64,000 nucleotides of DNA from Dryomyza anilis (GCA_951804985.1 OX638132.1:102290026-102354025), one strand, 5' to 3'. Positions 1 to 12,294 are shown, numbered from the stretch's first letter. Notes: generated by a model from the letters alone, not told the origin. Program-made: numbers and translations.

Positions 1-361
1 GAGCCAACGATGCCAAAAAGAAGCGGTAAGTTTGCTTTTGATTTAAATTTAATTTTTGTTATACAATTTTTTACGCAGTGAATCTAGTCCCAGCCGCAAA
101 TCGTCATCTTCGGCCATGAAGGACGGCATGATGTCGAGCGCCGCCGCACAAGCCGCTAGTGCATACAACAATGGCACCGCAGCAGCGAGCGCCAACTACA
201 ATTATAACTCGGCGAATGCCGCCTACTATGGACAGCAGAACAGTGCTGCGTATCAACAGTCGTACGACGGCTACTACAATCAGTGGCAGTATGGCTCCGG
301 CGGTAGTGGAGGCAACTACAGCGGCTATGGACAGTGGAGCGGCTACGGAAATTACTATTAA
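1..361 (+). CDS. 3' end of an unassigned gene with a Tyr/Gly/Ala/Ser-rich C-terminus (partial)
   Basis: Partial at the left edge. The exon at 1-25 (reads ANDAKKK then a split Arg codon) ends at a GT donor at 26. A 53-bp intron (26-78) ends in TTACGCAG, and the last exon runs 79-361 to TAA. The junction keeps frame (CG + T). The visible tail is basic and serine-rich ([11 protein letters not shown]), then Ala/Ser/Asn-rich, then dense in Tyr and Gly with [15 protein letters not shown] and a terminal GYGNYY. Such YG-rich low-complexity tails are common in RNA-binding and splicing proteins; that is family-level resemblance, not identification, because no folded domain lies in the window. AATAAA-type signals sit at about 569-578. 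The exon structure is well supported; the product is not named. Confidence 0.72.
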
Positions 362-628
362 TAAAAACAAGAAAAAAAAAACAAATTATATTATAAACAT
401 ATTGACTTATGCTTATTTTTAAACAATTATTATTAGTCTGCCACTTATATAATGGTTTCATGCTTAAGTGGTTCATTATTATTATTTTTAATATTTTTTT
501 GTTTCGTTGACCAAGAAGAAATATACATTTTCTATATTTTCAATTTACACCCCCCAACTATTTTAACAAATAAATAAAACTATCAAAACAAAAATAACAA
601 GTATTTCTAAAATGTCACTATTATTAAC

Positions 629-885
629 ACTACTCAACAAAATTAGAAAAAAAATAACTCATGGACATCAATTCTATATAATTCACGGTTGCTGATTTTT
701 ACTGCATACGCCATTACGTTGCCTTTTTAGGAAATTCGAGATTTTAGATCTATTTCAGTTACTTTTTAGATTAAAAAAATACAGTCCCTTGCACAATTGG
801 TTTTCAAAAATATTGTAAATGCAATTTTTCATTAAATTGTCAGAACTAATTACGATATACCAATAAGTACTAATACTCCGATAGG
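629..885. repeat. Relic of a dispersed TIR repeat family (copy 1)
   Basis: The block at 629-698 (from ACTCAACAAAA to TTCACGGTTGCTGA) is the reverse complement of 12627-12712. The following block at about 807-885 (GCAATTTTTC ... CTAATACTCCG) matches 12325-12390 and, more weakly, 16440-16505 in direct orientation. A terminal block that occurs inverted while the interior is direct suggests a family with inverted terminal repeats of about 70-80 bp. The copies are well diverged. Confidence 0.5.
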
Positions 886-1261
886 CTTTTAAGAAATTTG
901 AATCTGAACTGCAAAAATTTTGATTTTTTAGATTATTTTTTGATGATTTTTTTAGCACTTCGCATCTAATGATAAATAAGAAACTGATTTACGATTATGC
1001 AGAACTTAGTTCAAACTAATAATCAAAATTACTAAATTTGTTACATTTTGTAAAAAATACTTAAAAAAATTGTCTAAAAAAAAATTCCGAGTTTAGCTCC
1101 AATTATCTTAAAAATTTATTGGACTATTAGTATTCAATAATATTTTAAAAATTTAGTTTTGACAATTAAGGGGAAAAATGCGTTCAAGGTTTTTTTTTAA
1201 ACTATTTTTCAACAGTACTAGATTTTTTTATTCTTAGTGACTGAGAGCGTATTAAAATTAT

Positions 1262-1417
1262 GGGCCCTATCATGACTGTCGAAGCGAACGAATAAAGCTT
1301 CCATTCACCAGACGAATGAAGTTCTGGCGAATGTTTTTTACGTTCGCTTTTTTCTGGCGAATGGAAGCTGTGATAGCTTTTTAACGTTCGTTCCCTTTGC
1401 CAATCATGATAGGGCCC
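1262..1417. mobile_element. Palindromic MITE, GGGCCCTATCATGA family (copy 1)
   Basis: Both ends read GGGCCCTATCATGA followed by C or T and TG, and the whole 156 bp is close to a palindrome built from CGAACG, AAGCTTCCATTC and TCTGGCGAATG blocks. A second, longer member lies at 9481-9726. There is no coding capacity. The target-site duplication is not clear. Confidence 0.75.
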
Positions 1418-3456
1418 TACTATTGCAAATTTCTCAAAAATGTTACTCAATAGGAAAAAAACAGAGTATGCAGTCAACATCATAAGATGTCCATCGGTAA
1501 TAAATGTGTTGGGTAGTGTTATATAAGACATATTATAATAAAAGCTCGTTTTGGAAAAAAGCTCTATTGCAAAAATACGAATATGGCACAGCTCTCACTC
1601 TCATCCTAAACATTTAAGTTCATAACTATTCAATGAAATAAAATTGCATACGCAAAATAAAGACGAATTATTCACAGAGTGGACATCATTTTATTTATCA
1701 AATGCTTTAGCTGCTATTGACGCCTTTGCGAAAAAAATAAAATGGTAGTTTTCGTTCGGCTTCAACGCACAAAGCGTCATGTTGCAGTTACAAAACATAA
1801 ATAAAATTCAATAATAATTTAATTATACTTGACTGTAAGATTATTCGACGCTTAAACAGTTAATGCTTAATTAACAATCAAATAAAAATAATAAAAGATA
1901 ATATAAAGTCGCCTGCATAGTATGTACTTAAACTTAAATTTACCTAAGACATGGGCCGCACCAATTACCAAAAGTTGTCAATTACGAATAGCTACGTTTA
2001 TTATTGCATTGAACACATTACAATGGCTTGTGATTAAAAAAATACAAATATTTTTAATTATTTAAAAAGAAGATAATTAAATAACATTCCACAAATTAAA
2101 TATAAATTGAAATATAATTTCAACAATTCTTTTACAAAATTTGTTAAATTTGAGTTTGCATTGAATCAATAACAATAATCTTTATTTTTATCATTTTAAA
2201 ATTGTTTAATTGACTAAAATTAAATATTTTAATTTCAAACAAAACTCAGAGCAACCAAATATTTATTTGAATGCATTTTAAAATTCGAACCATTATAATG
2301 ATTATTTAGTGCGACAGATAAAATATAATTAGAACGTATATTTTTTTCTTGTAGACACCAGAAACAGTTTCATTATAGTAACATCAATCTATAAAATTTA
2401 CTTTGCAGTTTTATATATCATTTAAAAGTGGAAAATCCTTATTAAATTCACCTAGTTATCTTCGAAAACATTTACAAATGGTTAGAATTTGTTCATACAA
2501 CGTCTCTTTATTTATATTACACGATTAACTTGTTCGATTCGATTATGTATTAAACAAGATATTAATCAATGAAATTCAGAAATATTTAATTTAGCAATTT
2601 TATGCTTAATGGCGATCATGGCTCATTTTGTGCAATGGTAAACAAAGCATTTATGTATTTTTCTTATAGCTGAATCAAATACAACCGAATTCAGTGGTTG
2701 ATACATTATGTTATATAGAATTCGTTGCTGTTTGCAGGTGAAAACACATCAATTCTTATCGAATACAAAAATTTGAAAAAAAAAATGTTTTGATATAAGT
2801 TTTGGTAAAGTTCTATAGAAAGATTTTGACTTTCTTCTTTCAACGATATAACAATTACATTTCTCATGGTAGCCCTAAATATTAATATATACAAAAATAT
2901 TTCACTCGGATAAATATATGTATTAAAAATAATTTTATTTCAGTACACATTATTTTCCCGACGCAAAAAATTATTCACGATAAGAGGCACCAACTCATAA
3001 ACTGGTTTTGATCCTTTTAGTCAGATTAAAGTTTATTTCAAAATATGCAATTTATTTTATGTCTCGTTCGAAAATCTATTAATTTTGTTTTTATTTTGTT
3101 GCTCTGTGTTATTAACAATCATTGCAAACTCTCCGAAATCGTGGCAGAGTATTAACATTTTTTTAGAGTTTTTGTGAGTTTTATTAAAAAAACAAAAAAA
3201 AAACTAAAATCTTATTTAGAAATTCTATATTTTCAACTACAAGTAGTTCGAATTGCATTCAGTTATTTTAATTACTTGTAAAATATGTAGCAATTACAAC
3301 TAACAACACACCAATTGACAAATTCTAGATTCCAATTAGTTTGATGAGCCCATGTCTTTTATACTTTAATTCAGCAAAATGTGCAAAACACTCGCACGCA
3401 TTCCACATACACATAGATCCATAGATCGGACGATCTGCAGACAGCCAGAAGGAAAT

Positions 3457-5648
3457 TTACAAATTTGGATGATGCCAACCGACTTTCCCGCTGCGACAGC
3501 CAGTCACCAAAAGCGGCTCGCGCGGACTGAATTTCGTGCTGAGCACTATGTCTGTATGCGACTTTATTTGTTTCACCTCGACCAGCTGCTGTGGGTTACT
3601 CTTGATGCGTTCGCTCTGATGACGCGGATACTCGGAGCAGTGATCGGTGAACGCCAACAGACGAACACCCATGTCATAGGGTGAGCAAATAATGCGTCCG
3701 TCCGCCGAAAAGCAAGGCTCCTTGATGAATCCCTTGCCATTGTTTGATTCCTTGATGGAAAACATAAGTTTTTTGGCATTTTGTACAATCTGCCGCTCGC
3801 CGCGATTGTTTGCTCGCAGTGGTCGACAAACGCGAAAACGTTCGTAGGCGGGCAATGGTGGCGAATCGCTGCTCGAGTTTCCATCACCACCATCAGCAGC
3901 ATCGTCATCATCATCTGCATTATCTGATGTGTCCAGCAGACGTGCCGGTGAACTTGGACGCATGCGTGCAGCGCTGTCGCTACCGTTGGCCTGATGTGTG
4001 TTCGTTGCTGTACTGCGACGCTGTATAGTAGCAGCTGTTGTTGTCGATGTCGACGTTGCCGTTGTCGTCAATAAATTCGCTGTTCGTGCTGCCGCTGGCA
4101 GAACACCGCTGCTTATAGCATACACGAAATTATAGCCTGTTACAGAGTTCGAACTGCGTCCGCGATTTTGTCGTATCGCTCGTTCGAGCACAGTTACTTC
4201 TGCCGCCCAAATATCGGGCACAAATGTTTCGGGTCGACTTGTGGGCTGTGCAGCTGCGGCTGACCCCCCGCGATATGAACTACCAGCGGCGGTGGTAGTC
4301 GCAGTAGCAACGGCTGGTAATGGTGGTGGAGGAGGTGGGGTGTTGTTGGGTGCCAACAAACGAACGCGCGGATTACGGTCACGCCTATTTATGCCAAAGA
4401 CAACCTCGTCCATGGAGTCGACGCCGCTTTCGTCATCCTGTAGACGAGCACGTATATTCGGCTCATCGTCGCTGAGGCTAACTAATTTACGTTTGCGCTT
4501 GGTTGTGCTGTCGGTCAATATTTCAGTTAGATCGCCTGCCTCCTCGTTGATGTCATGCACGCAGGACCATTCGGTGAGCTCGTCATAGCTAATGTTGCGA
4601 CTCAGAAATGAGTGACCCTGCGGATGTATTTGCAGCGCCAGTATGACCTCAGCGTCGTTTTCGCTAGGAAAGTCGGTGACTAGCTCAACGCGATTTTTCT
4701 TCTGTTTCTTCGAAAAGACATAATCGAATTTTGCAGCCTGTGGTATGTGTTGGTGGCCCATCTGCATGAGGCGATAGATGCTGGGCTGTTTAATAGAAAC
4801 ATATAATTTACTTAATATGGACATTAAAAAAATGTTATAATCAGTGCTTACACGAAAGCCGCACAAATCCTTGTGCAATGTAGTCAAGTCTAGATCGTGT
4901 ATGATCATAAAGTAGCCACCTGTCGTGCATATGACCAGCTTGGAACCGTCTGGTGCTATGCGACAACGCATCAGACCGCTTGTGTGGAACACCTTCTGGT
5001 AGATCAGACCCTGCTCGGTGTGCGAATTGATGTCCCAGGTGAATATGCTGCCATCGAAGCCAGAGGTCACCAGCAAGGCGTCCTTGTGTGAGTACTCAAT
5101 GTTCTTCACCCAGTTCGAGTGTCCATGCAGACTGCGCACCTTTGTCTTTAGGTATCGCAGATCCCACAGCGCGACGGTGGTGTCATCGGAGCAGGTGGCG
5201 AACATGCGATCGTCAAGAAATCTATAAAAATGTAACAAACATTCTTCAAATACTCAGGCAATTTTAGACGCTGGTAATTACTTAATGCAATTCACATTGT
5301 CCGTGTGCGCATTGGTTATTTTGTGATTCTGTTTTGTGGAGATGACATCGAACAATAATATGGATTTCTTCTCACAGGCAGCGACCAGTACATTTCTATT
5401 TGTATTTTAAAGAAATGTTTAAATTTTTGTCAATTCAATTGCTTTGGCACAATAACCAACCCCTCTGGTGAGAATTCCAAATTGAAGACCGCACCATATT
5501 CGGATGTTTTGTCTGGCTCATTGCTCAGATCGTTCCAATGATAGTAGGGTTCAATCGAATTGTAGATGCGTTTCATGATCAGATCACCATCGCCGAGTTG
5601 CGGCGGCAGCCCATATTCGCGTCGTTGCATCCATCTGTGAAAACTCAT
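3457..5648 (-). CDS. DCAF10: DDB1- and CUL4-associated factor 10 homologue (WD40 protein)
   Basis: Probable substrate receptor of a CUL4-DDB1 ubiquitin ligase. The coding exons read on the minus strand are 5648-5461, 5395-5282, 5221-4852 and 4785-3457, giving 666 aa in one frame; the introns are 55-66 bp and end in AG. The third intron (4786-4851) has no in-frame stop and could be mistaken for coding, but its GTAAGC/AACAG borders and the family alignment favour splicing. WD repeats cover the N-terminal half, with CSDDTT..LWDLR (the DxR motif used by DCAFs to bind DDB1), HGHSNWVKNIEY and VTSGFDGSIFTWD. A long acidic, Ala/Ser/Thr- and Pro-rich insert (including a PPPPPPLP run) separates them from the conserved tail GKGFIKEPCFS, HTDIVLSTKFSP and SGKVG. 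The insert makes it longer than human DCAF10 (559 aa). The start at 5648 (MSFHRWMQRR) is plausible, but a TTTTCACAG acceptor-like string overlaps it, so an upstream exon is possible. Drosophila CG1523 is the expected orthologue (recalled). Confidence 0.9.
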
Positions 5649-6990
5649 TGTTGGCTTTAGAATATATTGTTGGACGCAGCAGCAGCAGTCTGAAAACGTT
5701 ATGATAAATATTTGGAGCATAGAAGCCACCTTTTGGGGTAAATCTCAAAAATGGGATTTTTAGAATGACAGTGGGTAATGGTATTTTCCATGAATTTTTA
5801 AACAAAGTTATGTTAGTTTATATAAATAAAGCTTTAATATAATCTGACCATTTAAGCACTTTAATTTTGATTTTAATTGGTATTTTTAACCCATGAAATT
5901 TAAAAAATACACAGAAAAAAATATTTTACGTATATATAACAATTGATGTTAATAGCAAACAAAATCGTATTACAATTAAAAATATGAATGTATTTACTAA
6001 TTAAATAATTGTATTTACACATTTTTTAATTAAAATATTAATAGGAATAAATTTAATATAATTTCAATACAACTAAATCTTTAATAGTATTAACTACTTT
6101 TATTTGTTACTTTTGATTTATTCATTTTGCAACACGGTTTTTTTCTTCTGGATTTCATTTTGTTTTTTAAAACAGGATATTGCATTATTTAGTGTATGTT
6201 ATTAAAGCATTAAATGGCTCAATTTATTTTTGCTATCAAGAATTTGAACAAACAGCTTATGATGCTCATTTTGTTGAATATTGAATCATTAAAAAGCGAA
6301 TATCAAATTTTTTGTTTGACTCAATTAATTGGCCCACGTGTAGAAGTTGTGAAAATTGACTTCGGTAAAACATTCGATAGGTTGAAAGAATTTTACAAAG
6401 CATATCAAAAAGTATAAATACTTATTTAATATTTATTTTATGTTATATATTGAATTAAATTATTTTTATTTGCATGTTTCTATTCGACAAATATTTTATT
6501 TAATTTAACAAAATATTTAATTGATCCAATTTCTATCGAATGAAATTTTTAACTGATGTTACTAATTAATGATTTAAAAATTCCCAATAAAAAATATAAT
6601 ATATATAACAACTTTAATATCAATATGACAAAAATATTTATTAAAGTTTCTCCAATTAACATATTCTCATTATTACGAATATGGAATTCAATTCTACTAA
6701 AAGTTACATCGGCTGAGTTTCAATTAAAAATTAATTGGATTGATTAACATACTAAAAGTTACATCGGCTGAGTTTCAATTAAAAATTAATTGGATTGATT
6801 AACATTTTAGTTATATTTACTCACTTTTTTTCTGTGTGTATGTTTGTTTTTAGTTCTTGGGAAATCGGGATTTTTCATAGTTATTGCGGGGTGGCAGCAC
6901 TTCACCATTTTCTTAGTTGACATTCGATTTCCAACTGTAGTATTTATTTATAAACAATTTTAATTGATTTTAAAATCCAACTATAGAAAA
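5649..6990. other. Divergent intergenic region between DCAF10 and PSMD9
   Basis: This 1.3-kb region must contain the 5' UTRs and promoters of both divergently transcribed genes. It is very AT-rich. No core promoter element is convincing by eye. Near the PSMD9 side it holds a perfect 55-bp tandem duplication (6696-6805). The short ORFs at 6214-6417 and 6556-6747 have no family resemblance. Confidence 0.6.
6696..6805. repeat. Perfect 55-bp tandem duplication
   Basis: Two adjacent identical 55-bp units, 6696-6750 and 6751-6805, each starting ACTAAAAGTTACATCGG and ending GATTAACAT. Identity over the whole unit points to a recent duplication. It lies about 190 bp upstream of the PSMD9 start codon. 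Confidence 0.95.
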
Positions 6991-7789
6991 ATGGTTGTCC
7001 CGAAACCAAATCCAACCAAGGACAAGCTAATGAAGCTGATTGCCCAAAAGGATGAGTTGGAAACACAAATCAGCAACTATGGCGCTATCTTGGCAACTGT
7101 AATTATTCTAGAAGCATCCTTGTAGGCAACTGAAGATGATTTGCAAAAATAAAAAAAATACTTTCAAATTTACAGAATGGAGACGTGGGAATGCACGGAT
7201 CCTTGGTCGACGCCGAAGAGTTTCCACGCAATGACATCGATGTACATCAGGTGAGACAAGCACGTCAGCAAATAATTTGTCTGCAGAATGATCACAAGGA
7301 ACTTATGAAGCGTATCGAGCAATTGATGCACATTTTACATGCAGAAACAGCAGCAGATGGCGAACAAGATCTGGCCACGAATACAGCTGGCATGCAATTA
7401 AATACCGCAACCAGCGTTGCACCGAGTGACGCAGAGTGTTCGCCATTATGCCCCATAGTTAAGGTAAACCTGGTGAGTCCTGGTTCACCGGCTGAAGATG
7501 CAGTAAGTAAAAATCATATATATTGCACAAAAGTCACCTAAGTCTGATTCATTGCTAGGGTCTCTGCATTGGCGACTATATTATTGAGTTTGGCACAGTT
7601 AACTCCAAGAATTTCAACAACAATATTCAACAGATTGGAACAGTGGTTCAACATATGCAAAATCAAAGAATCAAACTTAAGGTACAACGTGCCGCAAAAA
7701 TGTTGGACTTGATTTTGATTCCAAAATTGTGGAATGGTCGTGGTCTTTTGGGTTGCAATATTGTGCTGCCCGATACGGTGGATCGTTAA
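6991..7789 (+). CDS. PSMD9: 26S proteasome non-ATPase regulatory subunit 9 (p27 assembly chaperone)
   Basis: Assembly chaperone of the 19S proteasome base (PSMD9/p27, yeast Nas2). Three coding exons: 6991-7098, 7176-7502 and 7559-7789, all phase 0, giving 221 aa against 223 in human. The first exon is a coiled-coil-like N-terminus (MVVPKPNPTKDKLMKLIAQKDELE). The second carries the family signature GDVGMHGSLVDAEEFPR followed by DIDVHQVRQARQQI and a variable linker. A PDZ-like domain starts at VNLVSPGSPAEDA and continues over the last intron into GLCIGDYIIEFG, ending near the C-terminus at WNGRGLLGCNI. An AATAAA lies at 7853-7858. Drosophila CG9588 is the expected orthologue (recalled). It is transcribed divergently from DCAF10. 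Confidence 0.95.
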
Positions 7790-8559
7790 GCAATAAACTG
7801 AAATACATATGTAGTACGTGTGTATGTCTCAATTTATGCTATTTTTTTTACCAATAAATAATTGATTAACTATTAAGATCGCAAGATCGTCGTGTCAAGT
7901 AATGAACTTTAAAATATTGTAATATCAATATTAAATACTTTATTGAAAATATTAAAATCTCTTTCATTGGAGAGTACTTTAAAGTGGTTTATTTTATATT
8001 TTTAGTTTTTTTGGTTACAAAAAATATTTATGTATGTATTTCAATCATAATTTTAATTCAGAACAATATTAAATTAATTTTGTTCTGAAACATATAACCA
8101 AAACAGTTAATAGTGATAACCCTTATTGCATAGTTCATGAATTTACGCTCTTTATTCTGATTATTCCGGACTCTGTCAAGGTACGGAACATCGTCTAATA
8201 ACTGAACTTATATCTTATACCACTTACTTATTGTAAACATAATTCAAACTCCGCCCGAGGAGCTTTTATTGAAAATTGAATATTAAATATTCAATATTAT
8301 AAAATATTGAATATTTAAGTTTCTTTAAAAAATGTTTTTAATTAAAAAAAAATGTCCACTATAAATTTTTTAAAGTGAATCTAAAAATGTTTATAATACT
8401 ATTCCAGTTTTTAAATTTACCGAATTGAAGTTTTGGTATTACAATATAAGAGTTATATATTGTAATACCAAAATTTAAAAACTGGGATAGTATTATAATA
8501 TAAACATTAATTTAAATTATTTTTTTTTTTATCAGAAAGATTTTTAAATAATTCATGCT
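7790..8559. other. AT-rich spacer after PSMD9
   Basis: Holds the PSMD9 3' UTR (AATAAA at 7853) and then AT-rich sequence. A short inverted repeat near 8400-8490 (ATACTATTCCAGTTTTTAAA against its complement around TTTAAAAACTGGGATAGTAT) would form a hairpin. No coding pattern is seen. Confidence 0.55.
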
Positions 8560-9055
8560 AGTCAAATAACCCTTATTGCATCCTCTTCGTTGAGCGTCTC
8601 CAGCTTTCTTTCAAAATGATGAAATTGACGAATATTAGTTAATTGTTTTGTCGATTTAGCATCAGAAGCAGCGACATCAACAGAAGCAGTGACATCAACA
8701 TCAGCATTAGAAGCAGCGACATCGAGATCAGAAGCATCGTCATTCAACAGAAGCAGCGACATCAATAGAAGTAGCGACATCAACAGAAGCAGCGACATCA
8801 ATAAAAGCAGCGACATCAACAGCAACAGCGACGACATCAACAGCAGCTGCCTCCTCCTACTTCAGGTCGTTGTTGAAGTTTAGCAACGAGTCCATTTCAT
8901 TTTCTAAGTAGTTATCGTTATCTTCATGATTCGATTTTATATTCAAAAAATTCATTTTACTTGAGTGCGGAGTGGAACGACCGCTTCCATTCTTCAGTGT
9001 ACGCATATAATAACCTCGGATATTTCTCCACCGCGCGCGCATCACATTAACTGTA
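8559..9055 (-). pseudogene. Decayed MADF-like gene with a 7-residue (VDVAAS-type) repeat tract
   Basis: Read on the minus strand, an acceptor-like TTTACAG at about 9053-9059 is followed by an ORF with VMRARWRNIRGYYMRTLKN. This resembles the second helix region of MADF (Myb/SANT-like) DNA-binding domains, where a W/R-rich RWRNIR..Y core is typical. A TAG at about 8857-8859 interrupts it. The frame then continues into repeats of about 21 bp coding variants of SVDVAAS. A shift of frame near 8735-8745 is needed to continue the repeats into a tail ending HHFERKLETLNEEDA (stop about 8562). I found no N-terminal half of the domain upstream. MADF proteins are known both as fly transcription factors and as transposon companions; which applies here is unknown. 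Stop plus frameshift argue for a dead copy. Confidence 0.45.
8660..8848. repeat. Imperfect 21-bp tandem repeat (AGAAGCAGCGACATCAAC type)
   Basis: About eight imperfect units of a roughly 21-bp sequence built on GCAGCGACATCAACAGAA. On the minus strand it codes a seven-residue repeat of the SVDVAAS type, with synonymous-looking and radical changes mixed. It lies inside the decayed MADF-like gene. Confidence 0.85.
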
Positions 9056-9480
9056 AACAATTAAAACAATCACGTTATTTTTTAATATTTAATTAATTAT
9101 CAGTCTCTCAATAATTAAAACGTATAGCTACATTATACTGAGAAATGAATAATATGTTATAATTATTGCAAATTAGACATTGATTACATAAAATGTACCA
9201 TTCTAGTAAAAATACTAATGGTATTCATCTAAAGTGGCAAATGAACCGTATACCGCGTATCTGTATAAATATACAGCCTCATATACGATCTGCCAATATT
9301 TGTATGAAAAATATTATACACAAACTCAATATCTTTGATATGATTTTGACGATGTCAATCTACTCTTACTTCTATTAAGAAGACAGGTGATGAACCGACG
9401 CTGAATTCTATGACGAAGACAGGTGATGAATATGATGATCTCGTTGATGATATCGATATTTAAATTTCGATATTATTATA

Positions 9481-9726
9481 GGGCCCTATTATGACTGGCG
9501 AAGCGAATGTAGTTGGCTAAGCGAACGTAAAAAAGCTATCACAGCATCCATTCGCCAGACTTCATTCGCCAGAAAAAAGGAAACTAAAGCAAACGAAAAA
9601 ATCAGGCGAACGAAGAAATCATTCGCCTGAACTTCATTCGTCTGGCGAATGGAAGCTGTTAAGCTTTATTCGTTCGTTCGCTTCGCCAAGTTCATTCGCT
9701 TCGCCAGTCATAATAGGATAGGCCCC
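9481..9726. mobile_element. Palindromic MITE, GGGCCCTATCATGA family (copy 2)
   Basis: Begins GGGCCCTATTATGACTGGCG and ends with its near complement CGCCAGTCATAATAGGATAG then GCCCC; the right end has a small insertion. Inside are multiple alternating blocks of CTTCATTCGCCAGA, AAGCGAACG and TTCGCTTCGCC, making it almost wholly self-complementary. About 246 bp, no coding capacity. It shares ends and internal blocks with 1262-1417. Confidence 0.8.
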
Positions 9727-9754
9727 ATAATCAAGGATTGAAAACTAAACGAAT

Positions 9755-9870
9755 AACGGTTTCGATTTCGGTTTTTTCCGCGTTTTGGTTTCGGTTTTAA
9801 GTTTTTATAACGAAACGGTTTCGGTATACCGGTTCCATGTTATGGTTTCGGTTTTGATTTCGGTTTTTGT
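9755..9870. repeat. GGTTTCGG-type degenerate repeat tract
   Basis: Irregular runs of CGGTTTCGATTTCGG and GGTTTCGGTATACCGG. Related tracts occur at 16115-16215 and inside the hAT-like element at 55925-56110. The unit is not strictly periodic. Confidence 0.6.
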
Positions 9871-12294
9871 ATACATTTTCTTTATTTCCATATTTTTCAA
9901 ATAATTTTACATTTTTTATATGGTGCTAAATTATGTACAAATTATGATATTGGGGTAAAGTGGGAAACGTAATTTAAACAATGTTTGTTGTTATTTTAGT
10001 AAAAATATTGTGTTATATGAATTATTTAATTGATTACGCCAAGAAAAAAATTTAATTTAAAAATTCGTGACCACAGACCAATGAAAAGCAACATTTTGAC
10101 TTCACCTGAGATATGATCTGAATTGCAAAGAAGAAGAATTTTGAACAATTATCATCCATAAAAGCCAAAGAAATTAAATTTCAACAATTCTGTGAACTGC
10201 AATATATGTAAATGATCATTTATATATATGTGATGATCATTTGCAAGAGCAAGTCAAGAAATGGTAATCTTAATCTTTTAAATTTTAAATAAAAGATCGA
10301 AGACAAATATCTTAAACTGCATATTAATTATGAAAACGAATAGAATTTGAACAATAATTGTATTTAAGTTACTTATTTACCATATTTTCAATTTCTTCAA
10401 CATTTTACCAACAAAAAAATAAAACCAATAACATAAAAATTTGAATTATGTTTTAACAAGAATTAACTAATAAAAAATAATTGTATAAATCAAGTGATGT
10501 TGACGAGACAATTCAAAATCTCAAGGCCATAATAAAATGAACGAAAAGTCACCAAATACATTTTCAAAATGCTAAATATTTTTGTACAAACTTCTTTATG
10601 TATCTGTCAATTGATAAGAAAATGTAAATCTATTAGTTGATATTTCAACTTTAAAAATGCATCAATTACTTTTTATAATATTAATCAACAAACTCGAAAA
10701 TTAAGTTTTTCATAAAAATGTATTTGGTGATCATTTGATAATATGAAAATATTTATCTATCTACACTAGTATTAATATATTAATTTACATTATTTATATT
10801 AATTTTAATAATAAAATACATCGAAGTTCGTACATCGCCCATTGTCTTCGAATTTCGTATATGCCTTCGAAAAAAACGCAGAAACGTTCATGTGTAAAAA
10901 AAATACGGCTGCGAAATTAGACCTTGCTTCGAAATTCGACCTTGCCTTCGAACGCATTTTAAGAGGCACTGTGATATTTAAAAACCAGCAATGCAAATTG
11001 TATTTCCGTGTGGCAACAATGAGCTGTCACAGCTGTCTGGTATAAAGTCGTCGTGAGTGGTAACGACGGCAAAAGGACACCAACATTTATTATAGTTACC
11101 AAAAAAAAAAAAAAAAAAACGTATTCAAGTTTTCACCGATTTTTTAATTCGTAGTTAGTTGCTGCAATTTTCTTGCTTCCAGACTAATTAAATTTTTAAA
11201 AATATAAACGGGATTAAATAGTTAAAAAAAAGAAATGACGTGCAACAAATGCAAAATGAAGTGAATAGAAAAAGCATACAAATCTTTGCTAAAAGTGTCC
11301 TACATTATATAATGCATGGTAATAAAATTTAGTCAGTAATCAGTGCACACTAAATGGAAAATAAAACATACTAATCAGTGGTCTCTATAACAAAAAATAA
11401 CTACAATTTTTAAAGAAATCAGTAAAATATAAATAATTTAAGAACCACTTTCTGCATTTCATATAATATATGTATAAATTACTATATATGTATGTACACT
11501 TTATATACTAGAAATATATGTTTCATATACATAGGCAGCTGCAGTCTGCAGGGTTCCTTTAGCCCGACGAAGGCTAAAACAAGCACACATACAAATGCAA
11601 ACACACACGTACGTTTCTTATTTGAAAAAAAAAAACAAAAATAAAATAAAAATACTGTTAATAAAAAGTGTCTTCTTTAATTTTCGTCTTACATGAAATA
11701 TTTATTACCTCACTGCGAAAAATCGCATTCTACGCTGAGTAGCTGGTTTGGTATTTTGCACACACACACACACATGAACAATAATATTAATCCTTACATT
11801 GCCGAGGATTTTTTTGTTTTGGCATAAAGCATATTAAAAAATAAAAACTGCATAAAATAGTTCTATCAAATACTAATCAACATTACTATATTTTACAACA
11901 TTAGGTACATTGTGCATATGAAAACTTTATGAAGAGCTTTGTTTGAATATTACACTGGACACGCATGGGTTAAATGTGTGTGCATGAGTATTCCATGGTG
12001 CATAAGAAATAAGGACCTTTTCAGTCTCCATATACATTTATTCCTTAGGCCCCGGCGACAGCACTCAATTAAGTAGCACAAATAACTATTTTAGTGGTAA
12101 AGTGTTTTAAAATATAAATACGTTCACGTTAATTGGCATTTATAGTCATTAAACAAACAAAAACAGGAATAAAATATATCCTAAACTCAGCACTATCACA
12201 AATACTTATGCCCACATATTAATGCTACCGTGAAATAATGTTTTTATTGCAATCGTTGTTTTAAGCCCTTTTCATCACTACTTTAAGTTACAAA

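Larger units (their letters stand above)
362..3456. other. 3.1-kb gene-free interval with dispersed repeats
   Basis: Very AT-rich spacer between the first gene and the convergently transcribed DCAF10 gene. It begins with the first gene's 3' UTR. It then holds a terminal-inverted-repeat relic at about 629-1180, whose end is repeated in reverse at 12627-12712, and a palindromic MITE at 1262-1417. From about 1430 to 3370 I see only AT-rich sequence with short chance ORFs and no coding pattern. Confidence 0.6.

Noticed and set aside
4786..4851. 22 codons (VSTDYNIF...) as part of the DCAF10 protein
   Set aside because: The 66 bp have GTAAGC and AACAG borders, intron-like composition, and no counterpart in the family; treated as an intron.
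6214..6417. 67-aa ORF between DCAF10 and PSMD9
   Set aside because: AT-rich composition, no domain, and no splice or poly(A) context.
8562..8840. Minus-strand ORF starting MMSSLLLLMSLLLL that looks like a membrane or signal protein
   Set aside because: The Leu/Met run is the 21-bp repeat read out of its main phase; only the part after the frame change continues the decayed gene.
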